Assembly (NCBI GenBank): GCA_009774175.1
Contig: VSNG01000007.1
Coordinates: forward strand, 52,468 to 116,467
Direction: 5' to 3'
DNA length: 64,000 nucleotides
Origin: Lachnospiraceae bacterium
GTDB taxonomy: Bacteria; Bacillota; Clostridia; Lachnospirales; Lachnospiraceae
How positions within the stretch are numbered: position 1 is the stretch's first letter; each line of letters begins with the position of its first letter. A program made the translations under genes and the position numbers. The notes under the pieces were generated by a model. That model made no database searches, was not told the origin of the DNA, and saw only the letters and a program-made list of their open reading frames with translations. Below, in pieces: positions 8,669 to 17,987 of this stretch.

Positions 8669-8706
8669 CAGGGGATCTGCGTATCAAAGCAGTTCCCCTG
8701 TTTTTC
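8669..8706 (+). terminator. Terminator of the ECF sigma/anti-sigma unit
   Basis: CAGGGGATCTGC (8669-8680) pairs with GCAGTTCCCCTG (8689-8700) with one mismatch, followed by TTTTTC. Confidence 0.9.
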
Positions 8707-8920
8707 GTGCAAGACATAAGGGAAGATTTGTAATAGAGCCATCCTTCCGATACCCGCGCTTTGAAAAACGGAGCGCATGTTCGGCAATATTAAATGGTCC
8801 TCGAAGCTGTTGCAGACAGGAGTTTTCGGTCAAAGCTCCTTTGGACTGGCAGTCCGATTTTAAAAGAATCGCGTTGTTGTCAATGCCGCCCGCCATGAAT
8901 GATACGCTATAGACCGTCAC
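8684..8920 (-). CDS. Doubtful small open frame after the ABC-class ATPase gene
   Basis: An open frame of 78 codons starts at a GTG overlapping the stop of the upstream gene (GTGA) and includes the segment FMAGGIDNNAILLKS. I do not recognise any family. Against it: no separate ribosome binding site, a rare start codon, and its last 20 bases lie within the terminator hairpin of the opposite gene. For it: the GTGA overlap could allow translational coupling. It may be the eroded tail of something else. Confidence 0.2.
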   Translation of the reverse strand: MTVYSVSFMAGGIDNNAILLKSDCQSKGALTENSCLQQLRGPFNIAEHALRFSKRGYRKDGSITNLPLCLARKTGELL

Positions 8921-10578
8921 AACATCCGATATCTGGCAAGGCAGGCCAGAATCTCCTGTCTCCTTACAAAGGCGGCGGGGCCTGTCCCGTAGTTTCTGGG
9001 AGTCAGGGCAAGGATGCCTTCTTTTTCCAGTTTATCGGAAACTTCTTTGGCCAGCTGGGGAATGGTCTTTTTGCCGTCCGCCAGCCGATCCAGCGTATAC
9101 TGCATGATATACGCCAGAGCGGCGGTCTGGCTCTCGCCGACAATCTGTTCCAGATAACGCAGGTCAATTTCATTTTTATCAAGACTGATGGTGTCCCAGC
9201 CGTGGGTTCGCGCCTTTTCAATCTGCTTTTTGCGGACGGCTTTTTTCACCCAGTCATTTTTTGTAACTTTTTCTTCAATCAATTCTACGGCAAGCTCTTT
9301 CGCCCGTGCAGTCACATCTTTTGTCTCGTAGCAGTCCATCTGTAACACGGTGTCGGCCACCGACAGATAATCGCCGGAACTGCCTGCAACTAATATGGTA
9401 GAAATGCCAAGATCCTGATAGAGACTTCTGATTTTGCGGATAAAAGGTGTGATAGGCTCCTTCTCATCAGAAACCAGCGTGGCCATGCGGGTATCCCGTA
9501 CCATAAAATTGGTGGCGGAAGTGTCTTCGTCAATCAAAAGGACGGTACTGCCCGCTGCAAGGGCTTCCACGGTATTTGCGGCCTGCGAAGTGCTTCCGCT
9601 GGCGTTTTCGGTCTGGAAGCGTGTGGTGTCAGATTTTCTGGGCAGATTATTGATAAACATGGAAATATCTGTCTCATGAATACAGCGGTTTTCCTCGGCC
9701 CGCAGTTTGAAGGCGCTTTCGTCGGTGATAACAAGTTCCCTGCCGTCATTGGCGATATGGTTGTACACACCCCGTTCCAATGCCTTTAACAGAGTGGATT
9801 TTCCGTGAAAACCGCCGCCTGCGATCACCGTGATGCCCCGGCGGATGCCCATGCCCCGCACTTCGCCCCTGTGGGGAAGATGTAAGGTGACAGCCAGAGA
9901 GTCAGGGCTTTTAAAGACAACGGCGTCTTTCAGGGGACGCTGGGATACGCCGCTTTCTCTGGGCAGGATGGAACCGTCCGCCACAAAGGCGGCAAGATCG
10001 TGTTCTGCGAGCGCTTCTCTGATAAACTGCTGGTCGTCCGCCAGAGCGGTTACTTTGTCCAGATCCTGCTTCATGCGGGGCTGCATGTGAAAACATTTCT
10101 CCGCAAGATCAGGGAGCTGTCGGAAAAGAATCTGGGACAGCTCTCCGGCGGCAATGGTGCGTCCGAAAGCGGGAAAGCCAACTTCGATCCGCGCTTCTAT
10201 GGCGTCTTTACCAATATGCATGGCGGTGGTTTCCAAAATTTCCTGACCCACCCGGCAGGCCGTCACCAGACCGCTTTTTCCCGAACCCTTTGCGGATCTG
10301 CCGTCGCCGCTTCGCAGAGCGCGGTGCAGACAGCGGAGCAGGTAATCTTCGGTTGCAATTCGACGGTGCCTGTTTTCAAAATATGTGGTGGGAATATTGC
10401 CCTGATTGCGGTATACGATCCGTACCCGCGAGGGGGTTGCAAAGGGATCGCCCTGTACGTGATCAATGCAGAGACGGTAAGTTCTAAAATCGTATTCTCC
10501 TTCCAGAACCTTGTAGGCTTTGTAGCCCTTGTGGTCAATTTCCCTCAGTTTTGTCTGTAATTCCGCTTGTGTTTTCAT
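8917..10578 (-). CDS. ABC-class ATPase of the PF09818 type
   Basis: A 553-residue predicted ATPase of the ABC class, a soluble family of unknown function with no membrane partner. The P-loop reads GGGFHGKSTLLKALERG near residue 250. LLIDEDTSATNFMVRD near residue 335 supplies the Walker B-like acidic pair. The N-terminal part (KTQAELQTKLREIDHKGY) is typical of the family. The start is the ATG at 10578 behind GGAGGTAAT; an in-frame ATG 22 codons earlier has no site. The gene stands alone on the reverse strand with its own promoter. The biochemical role is not known, although the family has been compared with RNA-end and DNA-repair ATPases. Confidence 0.85.
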   Translation of the reverse strand: MKTQAELQTKLREIDHKGYKAYKVLEGEYDFRTYRLCIDHVQGDPFATPSRVRIVYRNQGNIPTTYFENRHRRIATEDYLLRCLHRALRSGDGRSAKGSGKSGLVTACRVGQEILETTAMHIGKDAIEARIEVGFPAFGRTIAAGELSQILFRQLPDLAEKCFHMQPRMKQDLDKVTALADDQQFIREALAEHDLAAFVADGSILPRESGVSQRPLKDAVVFKSPDSLAVTLHLPHRGEVRGMGIRRGITVIAGGGFHGKSTLLKALERGVYNHIANDGRELVITDESAFKLRAEENRCIHETDISMFINNLPRKSDTTRFQTENASGSTSQAANTVEALAAGSTVLLIDEDTSATNFMVRDTRMATLVSDEKEPITPFIRKIRSLYQDLGISTILVAGSSGDYLSVADTVLQMDCYETKDVTARAKELAVELIEEKVTKNDWVKKAVRKKQIEKARTHGWDTISLDKNEIDLRYLEQIVGESQTAALAYIMQYTLDRLADGKKTIPQLAKEVSDKLEKEGILALTPRNYGTGPAAFVRRQEILACLARYRML

Positions 10579-10678
10579 GATTACCTCCATACTCAGGACG
10601 GCGGGCCGGGGATCCGTCCTGCCAAATTCAGGCGGAAACGGCAAAGAATTTTCGGCCGCAGTGTCTGTGTCTGCAAAG

Positions 10679-10684
10679 AGTATA
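10679..10684 (-). promoter_or_regulatory. -10 element for the ABC-class ATPase gene
   Basis: On the reverse strand TATACT lies about 100 bases ahead of the ATG at 10578. A poor -35 (TTGTAG, spacing 19) precedes it. Confidence 0.45.
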
Positions 10685-10859
10685 ACACATCTGCCAAAAT
10701 CTGCTACAAAAATTTTGAAAAGAAATGGCGCAATGGGTAAACATTTTTACTCCATTGTCCGATAATAAAAACAGGAAGCACGGATGCTGGATTCAGGACG
10801 GATGGAACCGTTCTGTTTTTGGCGTTTTTTAATTTTTTCGAAAAAAATTATAAAAACCT

Positions 10860-10888
10860 TTGAAAAACCACTTCAATGAGGGTATAAT
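10860..10888 (+). promoter_or_regulatory. Sigma-A promoter of the mbl-flagellar block
   Basis: TTGAAA (10860-10865), a 17-base spacer and TATAAT (10883-10888) make a near-consensus housekeeping promoter 112 bases ahead of mbl. The leader between them contains a GCGCGAGGCGCG-rich stretch but no recognised riboswitch. Confidence 0.85.
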
Positions 10889-10999
10889 ATAGTAGCCGCA
10901 TTAGAAAAATAAGCGCGAGGCGCGACTTTGCGAGCGGTGTGTATATTATGATTAAAAAATTTATGCGATATTGACTCTCGGGAAGGGGATTAAAGATAA

Positions 11000-11992
11000 A
11001 TGCAGTTTACGGATATCGGTATTGATCTTGGCACTGCCAGTATTTTAGTATATATCAGAGGCAAGGGCGTCGTGTTGAAAGAGCCTTCGGTGGTAGCTTT
11101 CGACAGGGATACGAATAAAATCAAGGCAATCGGAGAGGACGCGCGCCTCATGCTCGGCAGGACGCCGGGTAATATTGTGGCGGTAAGACCCTTAAGACAG
11201 GGCGTTATTTCAGACTATCAGGTTACAGAGAAGATGATGAAGTATTTTATCCAGAAGGCTTTGGGTAAAAAGACTTTTCGCAAACCCCGCATTGCGGTGT
11301 GCGTGCCCAGCGGCGTTACGGAAGTGGAAAAGAAGGCCGTGGAGGACGCCACCTATCAGGCTGGCGCAAGAGAGGTCTCCATCATTGAGGAGCCCATTGC
11401 TGCGGCGATTGGCGCGGGCATTGATATTTCCAAGCCCTGCGGGAATATGATCGTGGATATCGGCGGCGGAACTTCCGACATTGCCGTTATTTCTCTTGGC
11501 GGCACGGTGGTCAGCGCTTCCATTAAAATAGCGGGAGACGATTTCGACGAGGCCATTGTGCGTTATATGCGTAAAAAACATAATCTGCTGATCGGTGAGC
11601 GGACGGCAGAGGATTTGAAGATAAAGATCGGTTCTGCTTTCAAACGTCCTGAAGTGGATTATATGGACGTAAGAGGCCGTAATCTGGTGACGGGCCTTCC
11701 CAGAACCGTAAAGGTTTCCTCGGAGGAGACGGAGGAAGCGCTACATGAGACGACTGTGCAGATTGTCGAGACCATACACAGTGTGCTCGAGAAAACGCCC
11801 CCGGAGCTGGCGGCGGATATTGCGGACAGAGGCATTGTCCTGACGGGAGGCGGAAGCCTTCTTCGCGGACTGGAAGATCTGATCGCGGCCAAGACGGGTA
11901 TTAATACCATGACCGCGGAAGATCCTATGACGGCGGTAGCTATCGGAACCGGAAAATATGTAGAATTTTTAGCGGGATACAGAGAGGATTAA
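11000..11992 (+). CDS. mbl: MreB/Mbl-family rod-shape actin homologue
   Basis: A bacterial actin of 330 residues that forms membrane-associated filaments guiding lateral wall synthesis. The ATPase phosphate-1 motif (GIDLGTAS) is near residue 7, phosphate-2 (VDIGGGTSDIAVISLGG) near residue 152 and the adenosine motif (VLTGGGSLLRGL) near residue 282. The residues IEEPIAAAIGAG are the usual MreB connector. I call it mbl because it is followed directly by two flgF/flgG-type genes, the same order as mbl-flhO-flhP in Bacillus subtilis. mreC and mreD are not nearby. It has GGAAGGGG at its start and is separated from the next gene by three bases. Confidence 0.93.
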   Translation: MQFTDIGIDLGTASILVYIRGKGVVLKEPSVVAFDRDTNKIKAIGEDARLMLGRTPGNIVAVRPLRQGVISDYQVTEKMMKYFIQKALGKKTFRKPRIAVCVPSGVTEVEKKAVEDATYQAGAREVSIIEEPIAAAIGAGIDISKPCGNMIVDIGGGTSDIAVISLGGTVVSASIKIAGDDFDEAIVRYMRKKHNLLIGERTAEDLKIKIGSAFKRPEVDYMDVRGRNLVTGLPRTVKVSSEETEEALHETTVQIVETIHSVLEKTPPELAADIADRGIVLTGGGSLLRGLEDLIAAKTGINTMTAEDPMTAVAIGTGKYVEFLAGYRED

Positions 11993-11995
11993 AAA

Positions 11996-12877
11996 ATGCT
12001 TAAGGGACTGTATACGGCCTATACGGGTATGATTAACGAGCAGCATCGGATGGATGTTCTGACGAATAATCTGGCCAATGCCACGACCAACGGTTTTAAG
12101 AAGGAAGGTACCACCAGCGAAGCCTTTGACAGAGTGCTTGCCTATAAAATTAAGGATCTGTCAGAGCCCGCCAATCTTCCCAGACCCATGGCGACTAACA
12201 GGCCGATAGACGAGGCGGAGGCGAACAATCCGCTGAACGAAACCTATATGGACAGAAGAATCAGTAAAACCGGCTTGAATCTGGGCGTAAAGATCGGTGA
12301 GAATTACGTGGATTATTCGGAAGGCCCTATCAAGGAGACGGGAAATGTGCTGGATCTGGCTCTTTCCGACAGGGGCTTTTTCGCGGTAGAATATACGAAT
12401 AAGGCGGGGGAGACTTCCGTCAAATATACCAGAGACGGTAATTTTACCATGAACGCGCAGGGATATCTGACCACCCAGGACGGCGATTTCCTGCTGGACG
12501 AGGACGGGCGGCGTATTCAGGTAGACCCGGCGCTTACAGTCAGCATTAACAGTCACGGCGACGTCTTTCAGGAAGGCGATGTGGTAGCGACCATCGGCGT
12601 TACGGATTTTGAAGATTATAATTATCTGGAGCGGTTCGGGGAGAATTTCTTCCAGCCGGTTGAAGGCGCTACAGAGCTTGACAGGGAAACGGCGGCCGAG
12701 GAATTTGGCATCAATACGGAGATTCATGCGGGGTATCTGGAAATGTCAAATATTTCCGTAGTAACGGAGATGGTTAATATGATCACCGTGCAGCGCCAGT
12801 ATGAGAGCAATCAGAAAGTGATCACCACCTACGACGATACGCTTGAACAGGCAGTGACAAACGGTAAAATGGGCTAA
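11996..12877 (+). CDS. flhO: Flagellar hook-basal body rod protein (FlgF/FlhO-like)
   Basis: A 293-residue flagellar axial protein. The conserved N-terminal rod motif (VLTNNLANATTNGFKKE) and the C-terminal helix (ISVVTEMVNMITVQRQYE) are both intact; together these coiled ends build the rod/hook tube. The central part (about residues 90-230) holds the FlgE/F/G domain. It follows mbl by three bases, as flhO does in B. subtilis. Exported by the flagellar type III system, so it has no signal peptide. Confidence 0.92.
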   Translation: MLKGLYTAYTGMINEQHRMDVLTNNLANATTNGFKKEGTTSEAFDRVLAYKIKDLSEPANLPRPMATNRPIDEAEANNPLNETYMDRRISKTGLNLGVKIGENYVDYSEGPIKETGNVLDLALSDRGFFAVEYTNKAGETSVKYTRDGNFTMNAQGYLTTQDGDFLLDEDGRRIQVDPALTVSINSHGDVFQEGDVVATIGVTDFEDYNYLERFGENFFQPVEGATELDRETAAEEFGINTEIHAGYLEMSNISVVTEMVNMITVQRQYESNQKVITTYDDTLEQAVTNGKMG

Positions 12878-12920
12878 TTAATAAGCATACATATTTTGGG
12901 ATTGTGATAAGGAGGATTCT

Positions 12921-13739
12921 ATGGTCAGGAGTTTATGGTCGGGAGCGACCGGCATGAATGCACAGCAGACAAATGTGGATACGATAGCGAACAATCTCGC
13001 TAACGTCAATTCCGTAGGTTATAAGGCACAGGTGGCACAGTTTAAGTCCCTTCTGTACCAGAACCTGCACTCCACGACGACGACGGCAAACGGAGATCCG
13101 AAGCCGACAACCTCTCAGATTGGTCTTGGCGTAAGGACGGCGTCCCTCAATCAGATTTTCAGACAGGGAAGCCTGTTGGATTCCGATTCCGATACGGCCT
13201 TTGCCATTGAGGGAGACGGATTCTTCGCACTGCGTGGAGATGACGGGCAGATTTTCTATACGAGAAACGGTGATTTTACATGGGCCATCAGTTCCGGAAA
13301 CCGTATGGCGCTTACTAATTCAGACGGCCTGCCGGTACTGGATTCGACGGGACGCGCCATTGTTCTGTCCGCTGATTATATAGCAAGCAACCTCTCCATC
13401 ACGGAGGACGGTATGATCTGCTACCCGGACGAGCGGAACAATCCCCAGCCCATTGATGTGCAGATCGGCACATTCCAGTTCAGCAATCCCGGCGGTTTGC
13501 GGAGAATGGGCAATACGCTTTATACAGTGACGGATGCCAGCGGCCGTGCGATCAATGAGGATACTGCGGATAATGTTATAAAGAGCCGTATCGTACAGGG
13601 CTATCTGGAAGGCTCCAATGTACAGGTGGCAAACGAGATGGTTAATCTGATTGTGGCGCAGCGTGCCTATGAGATGAACTCCAAGTCCATCACCACATCC
13701 GATTCCATGCTTGAAGTGGCCAATAACCTTAAGCGTTAA
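12921..13739 (+). CDS. flhP: Flagellar basal-body rod protein (FlgG/FlhP-like)
   Basis: A second rod protein, 272 residues, starting MVRSLWSGATGMNAQQTNVD followed by TIANNLANVNSVGYKAQ and ending in the helix NEMVNLIVAQRAYEMNSKSI. These match the distal-rod FlgG family closely. A good AAGGAGG site precedes the ATG. Together with the previous gene and the rod-binding protein after it, this is a small flagellar cluster outside the main fla/che operon. Confidence 0.93.
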   Translation: MVRSLWSGATGMNAQQTNVDTIANNLANVNSVGYKAQVAQFKSLLYQNLHSTTTTANGDPKPTTSQIGLGVRTASLNQIFRQGSLLDSDSDTAFAIEGDGFFALRGDDGQIFYTRNGDFTWAISSGNRMALTNSDGLPVLDSTGRAIVLSADYIASNLSITEDGMICYPDERNNPQPIDVQIGTFQFSNPGGLRRMGNTLYTVTDASGRAINEDTADNVIKSRIVQGYLEGSNVQVANEMVNLIVAQRAYEMNSKSITTSDSMLEVANNLKR

Positions 13740-13756
13740 TTAACAGGAGATAATAT

Positions 13757-14116
13757 ATGAACGACTTAACTAATTTATCTGCATACACGGACTACATGAC
13801 AGACGCAAACCGCGTAGCCACGGAGCAGCTTCAGAAAAATCTGCAAAATGTGGATGAGGCGGCGAAGAAGAAGGAAGACGCTGCGCTTTTTGACGCGTGT
13901 AAACAGTTTGAGGCATATCTGTGGGAACAGGTATACAAGGAAATGCAGAAAACAGTCGATCTTTTTGGAGACGATGAGGACGGCTACGCTTCTAATATGG
14001 TGGACTATTTTAAGGACGACGTGATTCAGAAGCTCTCGGAACAGACTGCAACGCAGGGCTCCAACTCTTTGGCACAGATGCTGTATGAACAGGCCAAAAT
14101 CAATTACGGCATATAA
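13757..14116 (+). CDS. Rod-binding protein (FlgJ N-terminal-like)
   Basis: A 119-residue protein resembling the N-terminal, scaffolding half of FlgJ. The core (DACKQFEAYLWEQVYKEMQK) near residues 43-62 and the tail GSNSLAQMLYEQ are typical of the rod-binding domain. There is no peptidoglycan-hydrolase half, as is usual in Firmicutes. It follows flhP by 17 bases and so should cap or assist rod assembly by the two preceding proteins. Confidence 0.88.
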   Translation: MNDLTNLSAYTDYMTDANRVATEQLQKNLQNVDEAAKKKEDAALFDACKQFEAYLWEQVYKEMQKTVDLFGDDEDGYASNMVDYFKDDVIQKLSEQTATQGSNSLAQMLYEQAKINYGI

Positions 14117-14131
14117 GCTTTCAGGAATTTC

Positions 14132-16378
14132 ATGGAAACGATCAAGGGATTTATCGACCACATTATTTACCGCAATAAGGAAAATGGATATACGGTATTA
14201 AATCTTCTCACGCAGGAGGGGGAACTCACCTGCGTGGGTTTTTTTAAGACTATGGATCAGGGCGAGACCATTGAAGCGCAGGGGGAGTATGCCCTGCACC
14301 AGATATACGGAAAACAGTTCAAAATAGAGCAATATAAAATATTACCGCCCAGCGATGAGATCAGTGTGGAGAGATATCTTTCCTCCGGCGCGGTAAAAGG
14401 TGTGGGAGAAGCGCTGGCCAGACGGATTGTGAAGGCGTTTGGCGCAGATACTTACCGCATTATCGAGGAGGAGCCGGAACGGCTGGCCGAAGTGAAGGGA
14501 ATCAGTCTGCGCAAAGCCAGGGAAATTGCCGCTTCCGTATATGAAAAGAGGGACGCCAGAGACGCCATGACTTTTTTGCAGGGCTATGGCATTTCCAATA
14601 CGCTGGCGCTGCGCATCTATGAAACCTATGGCATGGGACTCTATGGCATTATGAAGGAGAATCCCTATAAACTGGCGGAGGACATACAGGGGATCGGCTT
14701 TCGCATTGCGGATGAAATTGCGGCGAGAGTCGGCATTCATACGGACTCTGATTATCGGATCAGAAGCGGACTGCTTTATACATTACAGCGAGCGGGAGGT
14801 GAGGGACACTGTTATCTTCCTGCGGAGAGGCTTTTATCAGAAGCGGGAGCGCTTTTGGAAATTGAACCTTCCCTGATGGAGCCGCAGCTGCAAAATCTGG
14901 CGATGGATAAAAAACTGATTATTAAAATGCCTGCTCCGGGAGAAACGGCGCGCCGGGTTTATGCTTCCACATTTTATTATGCCGAGTTAAACTGCGCCAG
15001 ACTTCTTCATGAGCTGAACATAAGCGAGGACTTTCTTCCGGCACAGGAGGAGGCTCTTATCAGAAAAATTGATCAGGTGGAAAAGGAGCTTTCCATTACG
15101 TTGGACGGATTGCAGAAACGTTCTGTCCTGGAGAGTGTCAGAAACGGTGTGTTCATACTCGCCGGCGGGCCGGGGACAGGAAAGACAACGACCATTAACG
15201 CTATTATCCGTTATTTTCTCTCTCAGGGAATGGATATTTTTCTGGCGGCGCCTACGGGCAGGGCCGCCAAGCGAATGACGGAAGCCACCGGGTATGAGGC
15301 TCGCACCATTCACAGGATGTTAGAGCTTTCTGGCGCCGCCCTTCTGGAAGGAAAAGCGGCGCGGTTTGAACGTAATGAGGAGAATCCGCTGGAGGCGGAC
15401 GTTATTATTGTGGATGAGATGTCCATGGTGGATATTTTTCTTTTCCAGTCGCTTTTGAAGGCTATTTCCGTTGGGACACGTCTTATCATGGTGGGAGATG
15501 TAAACCAGCTCCCCTCCGTAGGACCGGGACAGGTGCTTGCCGACCTGATTAAAAGTCAGGTATTTTGCACCGTGACGCTTGAAAAAATTTTCAGGCAGGC
15601 GCAGGAGAGCGACATTGTCCTGAACGCCCACAGGATTCATGCGGGCGAGGAGCTGGCGCTGGATAATAAGAGCCGGGATTTCTTTTTTCTGGAAAGAAAT
15701 GACGTAAATGTGATCTATAAGCATATGATTCAGTTGATTCTGGAGAAGCTTCCGCGTTATGTGGAGGCTACGCCATATGACATTCAGGTGCTTACGCCCA
15801 TGCGAAAGGGCAAGCTTGGCGTGGAAACTCTGAACGGTATTCTGCAAAAATATCTGAATCCGCCGGATGCGCGAAAACGGGAGTGCCATGTGGGAGACAC
15901 CCTTTTTCGGGAAGGAGATAAGGTTATGCAGATCAAAAATAACTATCAGCTTGCATGGGAAGTGGTGAGCCGCTATAATATTCCCATTGATCAGGGGATG
16001 GGAATTTTTAACGGAGATCTGGGCGTTATACGCGCCATAGACGACTACGCAAAGGAAGTAGTGGTGGAATTTGACGAACACCGGCGCGTCACCTATCCTT
16101 ATGCGGGACTTGATGAGATCGAGCTTGCTTATGCCGTTACCATACATAAATCGCAGGGCAGTGAATACCCTGCCGTAATCATGCCCCTTCTCTCGGGGCC
16201 GCACATGTTGTTTAACCGCAATCTTCTTTATACGGGAGTCACCAGGGCCAGGACCTGCGTAACCATTCTGGGAAGCCGCGCCACGCTGCTTGACATGATA
16301 GCCAATAATCAGGAAAACCGGCGTTACACGGGCTTTGCCGATCAGATTGTCAGCCTTGCCGCAGACGGGCGGGGGTGA
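14132..16378 (+). CDS. recD2: RecD2-type ATP-dependent 5'-3' DNA helicase
   Basis: A 748-residue superfamily 1B helicase, the stand-alone RecD2 form found in bacteria without a RecBCD partner and implicated in repair and replication-fork stability. The N-terminal domain contains helix-hairpin-helix units (AVKGVGEALARRIVK). Walker A (GGPGTGKTTTINAII) is near residue 346, Walker B (VIIVDEMSMVD) near residue 425, and the C-terminal UvrD-like motif (AVTIHKSQGSEYP) near residue 670. It starts 15 bases after the rod-binding gene, placing a repair helicase inside a flagellar/competence block. Confidence 0.95.
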   Translation: METIKGFIDHIIYRNKENGYTVLNLLTQEGELTCVGFFKTMDQGETIEAQGEYALHQIYGKQFKIEQYKILPPSDEISVERYLSSGAVKGVGEALARRIVKAFGADTYRIIEEEPERLAEVKGISLRKAREIAASVYEKRDARDAMTFLQGYGISNTLALRIYETYGMGLYGIMKENPYKLAEDIQGIGFRIADEIAARVGIHTDSDYRIRSGLLYTLQRAGGEGHCYLPAERLLSEAGALLEIEPSLMEPQLQNLAMDKKLIIKMPAPGETARRVYASTFYYAELNCARLLHELNISEDFLPAQEEALIRKIDQVEKELSITLDGLQKRSVLESVRNGVFILAGGPGTGKTTTINAIIRYFLSQGMDIFLAAPTGRAAKRMTEATGYEARTIHRMLELSGAALLEGKAARFERNEENPLEADVIIVDEMSMVDIFLFQSLLKAISVGTRLIMVGDVNQLPSVGPGQVLADLIKSQVFCTVTLEKIFRQAQESDIVLNAHRIHAGEELALDNKSRDFFFLERNDVNVIYKHMIQLILEKLPRYVEATPYDIQVLTPMRKGKLGVETLNGILQKYLNPPDARKRECHVGDTLFREGDKVMQIKNNYQLAWEVVSRYNIPIDQGMGIFNGDLGVIRAIDDYAKEVVVEFDEHRRVTYPYAGLDEIELAYAVTIHKSQGSEYPAVIMPLLSGPHMLFNRNLLYTGVTRARTCVTILGSRATLLDMIANNQENRRYTGFADQIVSLAADGRG

Positions 16379-16399
16379 CGATCCGGGAAAGGATCTTAT

Positions 16400-17113
16400 A
16401 TGATTTCAATTCTGAGCGCCATTCTGTCGCTTTTTTATCCTCGCCGCTGTCCGGTGTGCGACGAACCTGTCAGACCGTGGAATGCCCTGATCTGCAGGGA
16501 ATGCGAGTCTTCTCTGGCTTATATAAAACCGCCCCGGTGCATGAAATGCGGGAAACACATCGGGGAGAATGGAAAAGAATATTGTGCAGACTGCGCAGCC
16601 CGCGTCCACTTGTATGACAGGGGCCGCGCTCTGTTTTCCTATCGAACCGTATCCGCCTCCATCGCCCGTTTTAAATATCAGGGCAGAAGGGAATATGCGG
16701 CTTTGTATGCCGCTTGTATGGCGGATGCGCTGGGAGACTTTATCAGGGAATGTAAGGCGGACGCTTTTGTACCGGTGCCTCTTCACAAAAGCAGAAAACG
16801 GGAACGGGGATATAATCAGGCCGAAGTTCTTGCAAGGGAGCTTTCCGTCCTTACGGGAATACCTGTTTATGGTAATTTAATCGGAAGAGTCAGGAAAACG
16901 GCGCCGATGAAAGAATTATCTGCCCATGACAGACAAAATAATTTGAAAAAGGCTTTCAAAATTCTCCGTAATGATGTAAAATTAAGTACGATTATAATTA
17001 TCGACGACATCTACACTACGGGCAGTACGATAGATGCCATGAGCCACGAACTGAAAAGTGCGGGTGTAGAGCAGATTTATTTTATGACCCTCGCTGTTGG
17101 GAGAGGCATATAA
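16400..17113 (+). CDS. comFC: ComF-family phosphoribosyltransferase-like protein
   Basis: A 237-residue ComFC-type protein linked to DNA uptake in competent bacteria. The N-terminus carries a four-Cys zinc ribbon (CPVCDE...CREC) and a second set (CMKCG...CADC). The C-terminal phosphoribosyltransferase fold has the PRPP-binding loop IIIIDDIYTTGSTID near residue 198. comFA is not adjacent. It is followed by yvyF, as in the B. subtilis comF-yvyF-flgM region, consistent with the flagellar setting. Confidence 0.92.
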   Translation: MISILSAILSLFYPRRCPVCDEPVRPWNALICRECESSLAYIKPPRCMKCGKHIGENGKEYCADCAARVHLYDRGRALFSYRTVSASIARFKYQGRREYAALYAACMADALGDFIRECKADAFVPVPLHKSRKRERGYNQAEVLARELSVLTGIPVYGNLIGRVRKTAPMKELSAHDRQNNLKKAFKILRNDVKLSTIIIIDDIYTTGSTIDAMSHELKSAGVEQIYFMTLAVGRGI

Positions 17114-17139
17114 AAAATTTATCTGAGGGAGGATGAAGT

Positions 17140-17547
17140 ATGAACGTAAGGAATTGTAGAAAGTGCGGAAGTCTCTTTAACTATGTCTCCGGACCGCCGA
17201 TTTGTCCTGCGTGCCGGGAGAAGTTGGAGGAGAAGTTTCAGGAAGTAAAGAAATATATCCAGGATAACGGGCATGCGTCGATTCCTGAGGTTGCGGAAGC
17301 TTGCGATGTCTCTACGAATCAGATTCATCAGTGGCTCAGAGAAGAAAGACTTGAGCTTTCCGCAGAATCGGGCATTACGCTTACCTGCGAGAATTGCGGC
17401 GCGCCTATCATGACGGGACGTTTCTGCCATAAGTGTAAAAATACGATGGCAAATGAGCTGGGCAGCAGTATTAAAAAGCCGGAGCCTCCGAAGGTTGCTA
17501 AGAAAAAGGACACAAAGGAAAATCCGAAGATGCGTTTCCTGAATTAG
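17140..17547 (+). CDS. yvyF: Flagellar operon protein, YvyF/TIGR03826 type
   Basis: A 135-residue protein with an N-terminal zinc ribbon (CRKCGSLF...CPAC), a small helix-turn-helix-like middle (IPEVAEACDVSTNQIHQWL) and a second Cys cluster (CENCGAP...CHKC). This combination fits the YvyF family seen between comF and flgM in many Firmicutes. It may be a DNA- or RNA-binding regulator of late flagellar genes; that is inference. flgM itself does not follow here. Confidence 0.85.
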   Translation: MNVRNCRKCGSLFNYVSGPPICPACREKLEEKFQEVKKYIQDNGHASIPEVAEACDVSTNQIHQWLREERLELSAESGITLTCENCGAPIMTGRFCHKCKNTMANELGSSIKKPEPPKVAKKKDTKENPKMRFLN

Positions 17548-17573
17548 TCCTGCTTTGAAAGTTGGAGAGGTAT

Positions 17574-17972
17574 ATGTTAAATGAAGAGAGAGTCGTTCTG
17601 ATGACGAAGATGGCTTCCTATGAAGCGCACGAGGGGAAAAGATGCCTCGCCATCGGCAGTTATTTTCGGAACGATTATATAGGCTGGCAGGTGCTTAAAT
17701 CCATTATAAGTGCAACCATCGCATTTGTAGTGGTTTTTGCTATGTACATTTTTTATGATTTTGAAATTTTTATGACGGACATCTACAAGATGGACCTTTT
17801 GGAATTTGCCAAGAACGTTCTGTTCTTTTACCTTGGGACAGTGGGCGCCTATGCGCTTATTTCCTATGTGGTATATGCGGTCAGATATAGCAAGGCGAAG
17901 AAAAGTCTGCGTGCATATTATATGAATCTGCACAAGCTTTCTTCGATGTACAAAAACGAAAAGAACGGATAA
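17574..17972 (+). CDS. Uncharacterised two-helix membrane protein
   Basis: About 132 residues, starting at the ATG at 17574 behind GGAGAGG; an in-frame TTG four codons earlier overlaps that site. Two hydrophobic helices are visible near residues 43-64 (IISATIAFVVVFAMYIFY) and 82-103, and the C-terminus is basic. No family recognised. It sits between yvyF and another membrane protein, immediately upstream of the c-di-AMP genes, and is spaced by 15 bases from its follower, so the two are probably co-translated partners. Confidence 0.75.
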   Translation: MLNEERVVLMTKMASYEAHEGKRCLAIGSYFRNDYIGWQVLKSIISATIAFVVVFAMYIFYDFEIFMTDIYKMDLLEFAKNVLFFYLGTVGAYALISYVVYAVRYSKAKKSLRAYYMNLHKLSSMYKNEKNG

Positions 17973-17987
17973 AAGGATTAACATACA

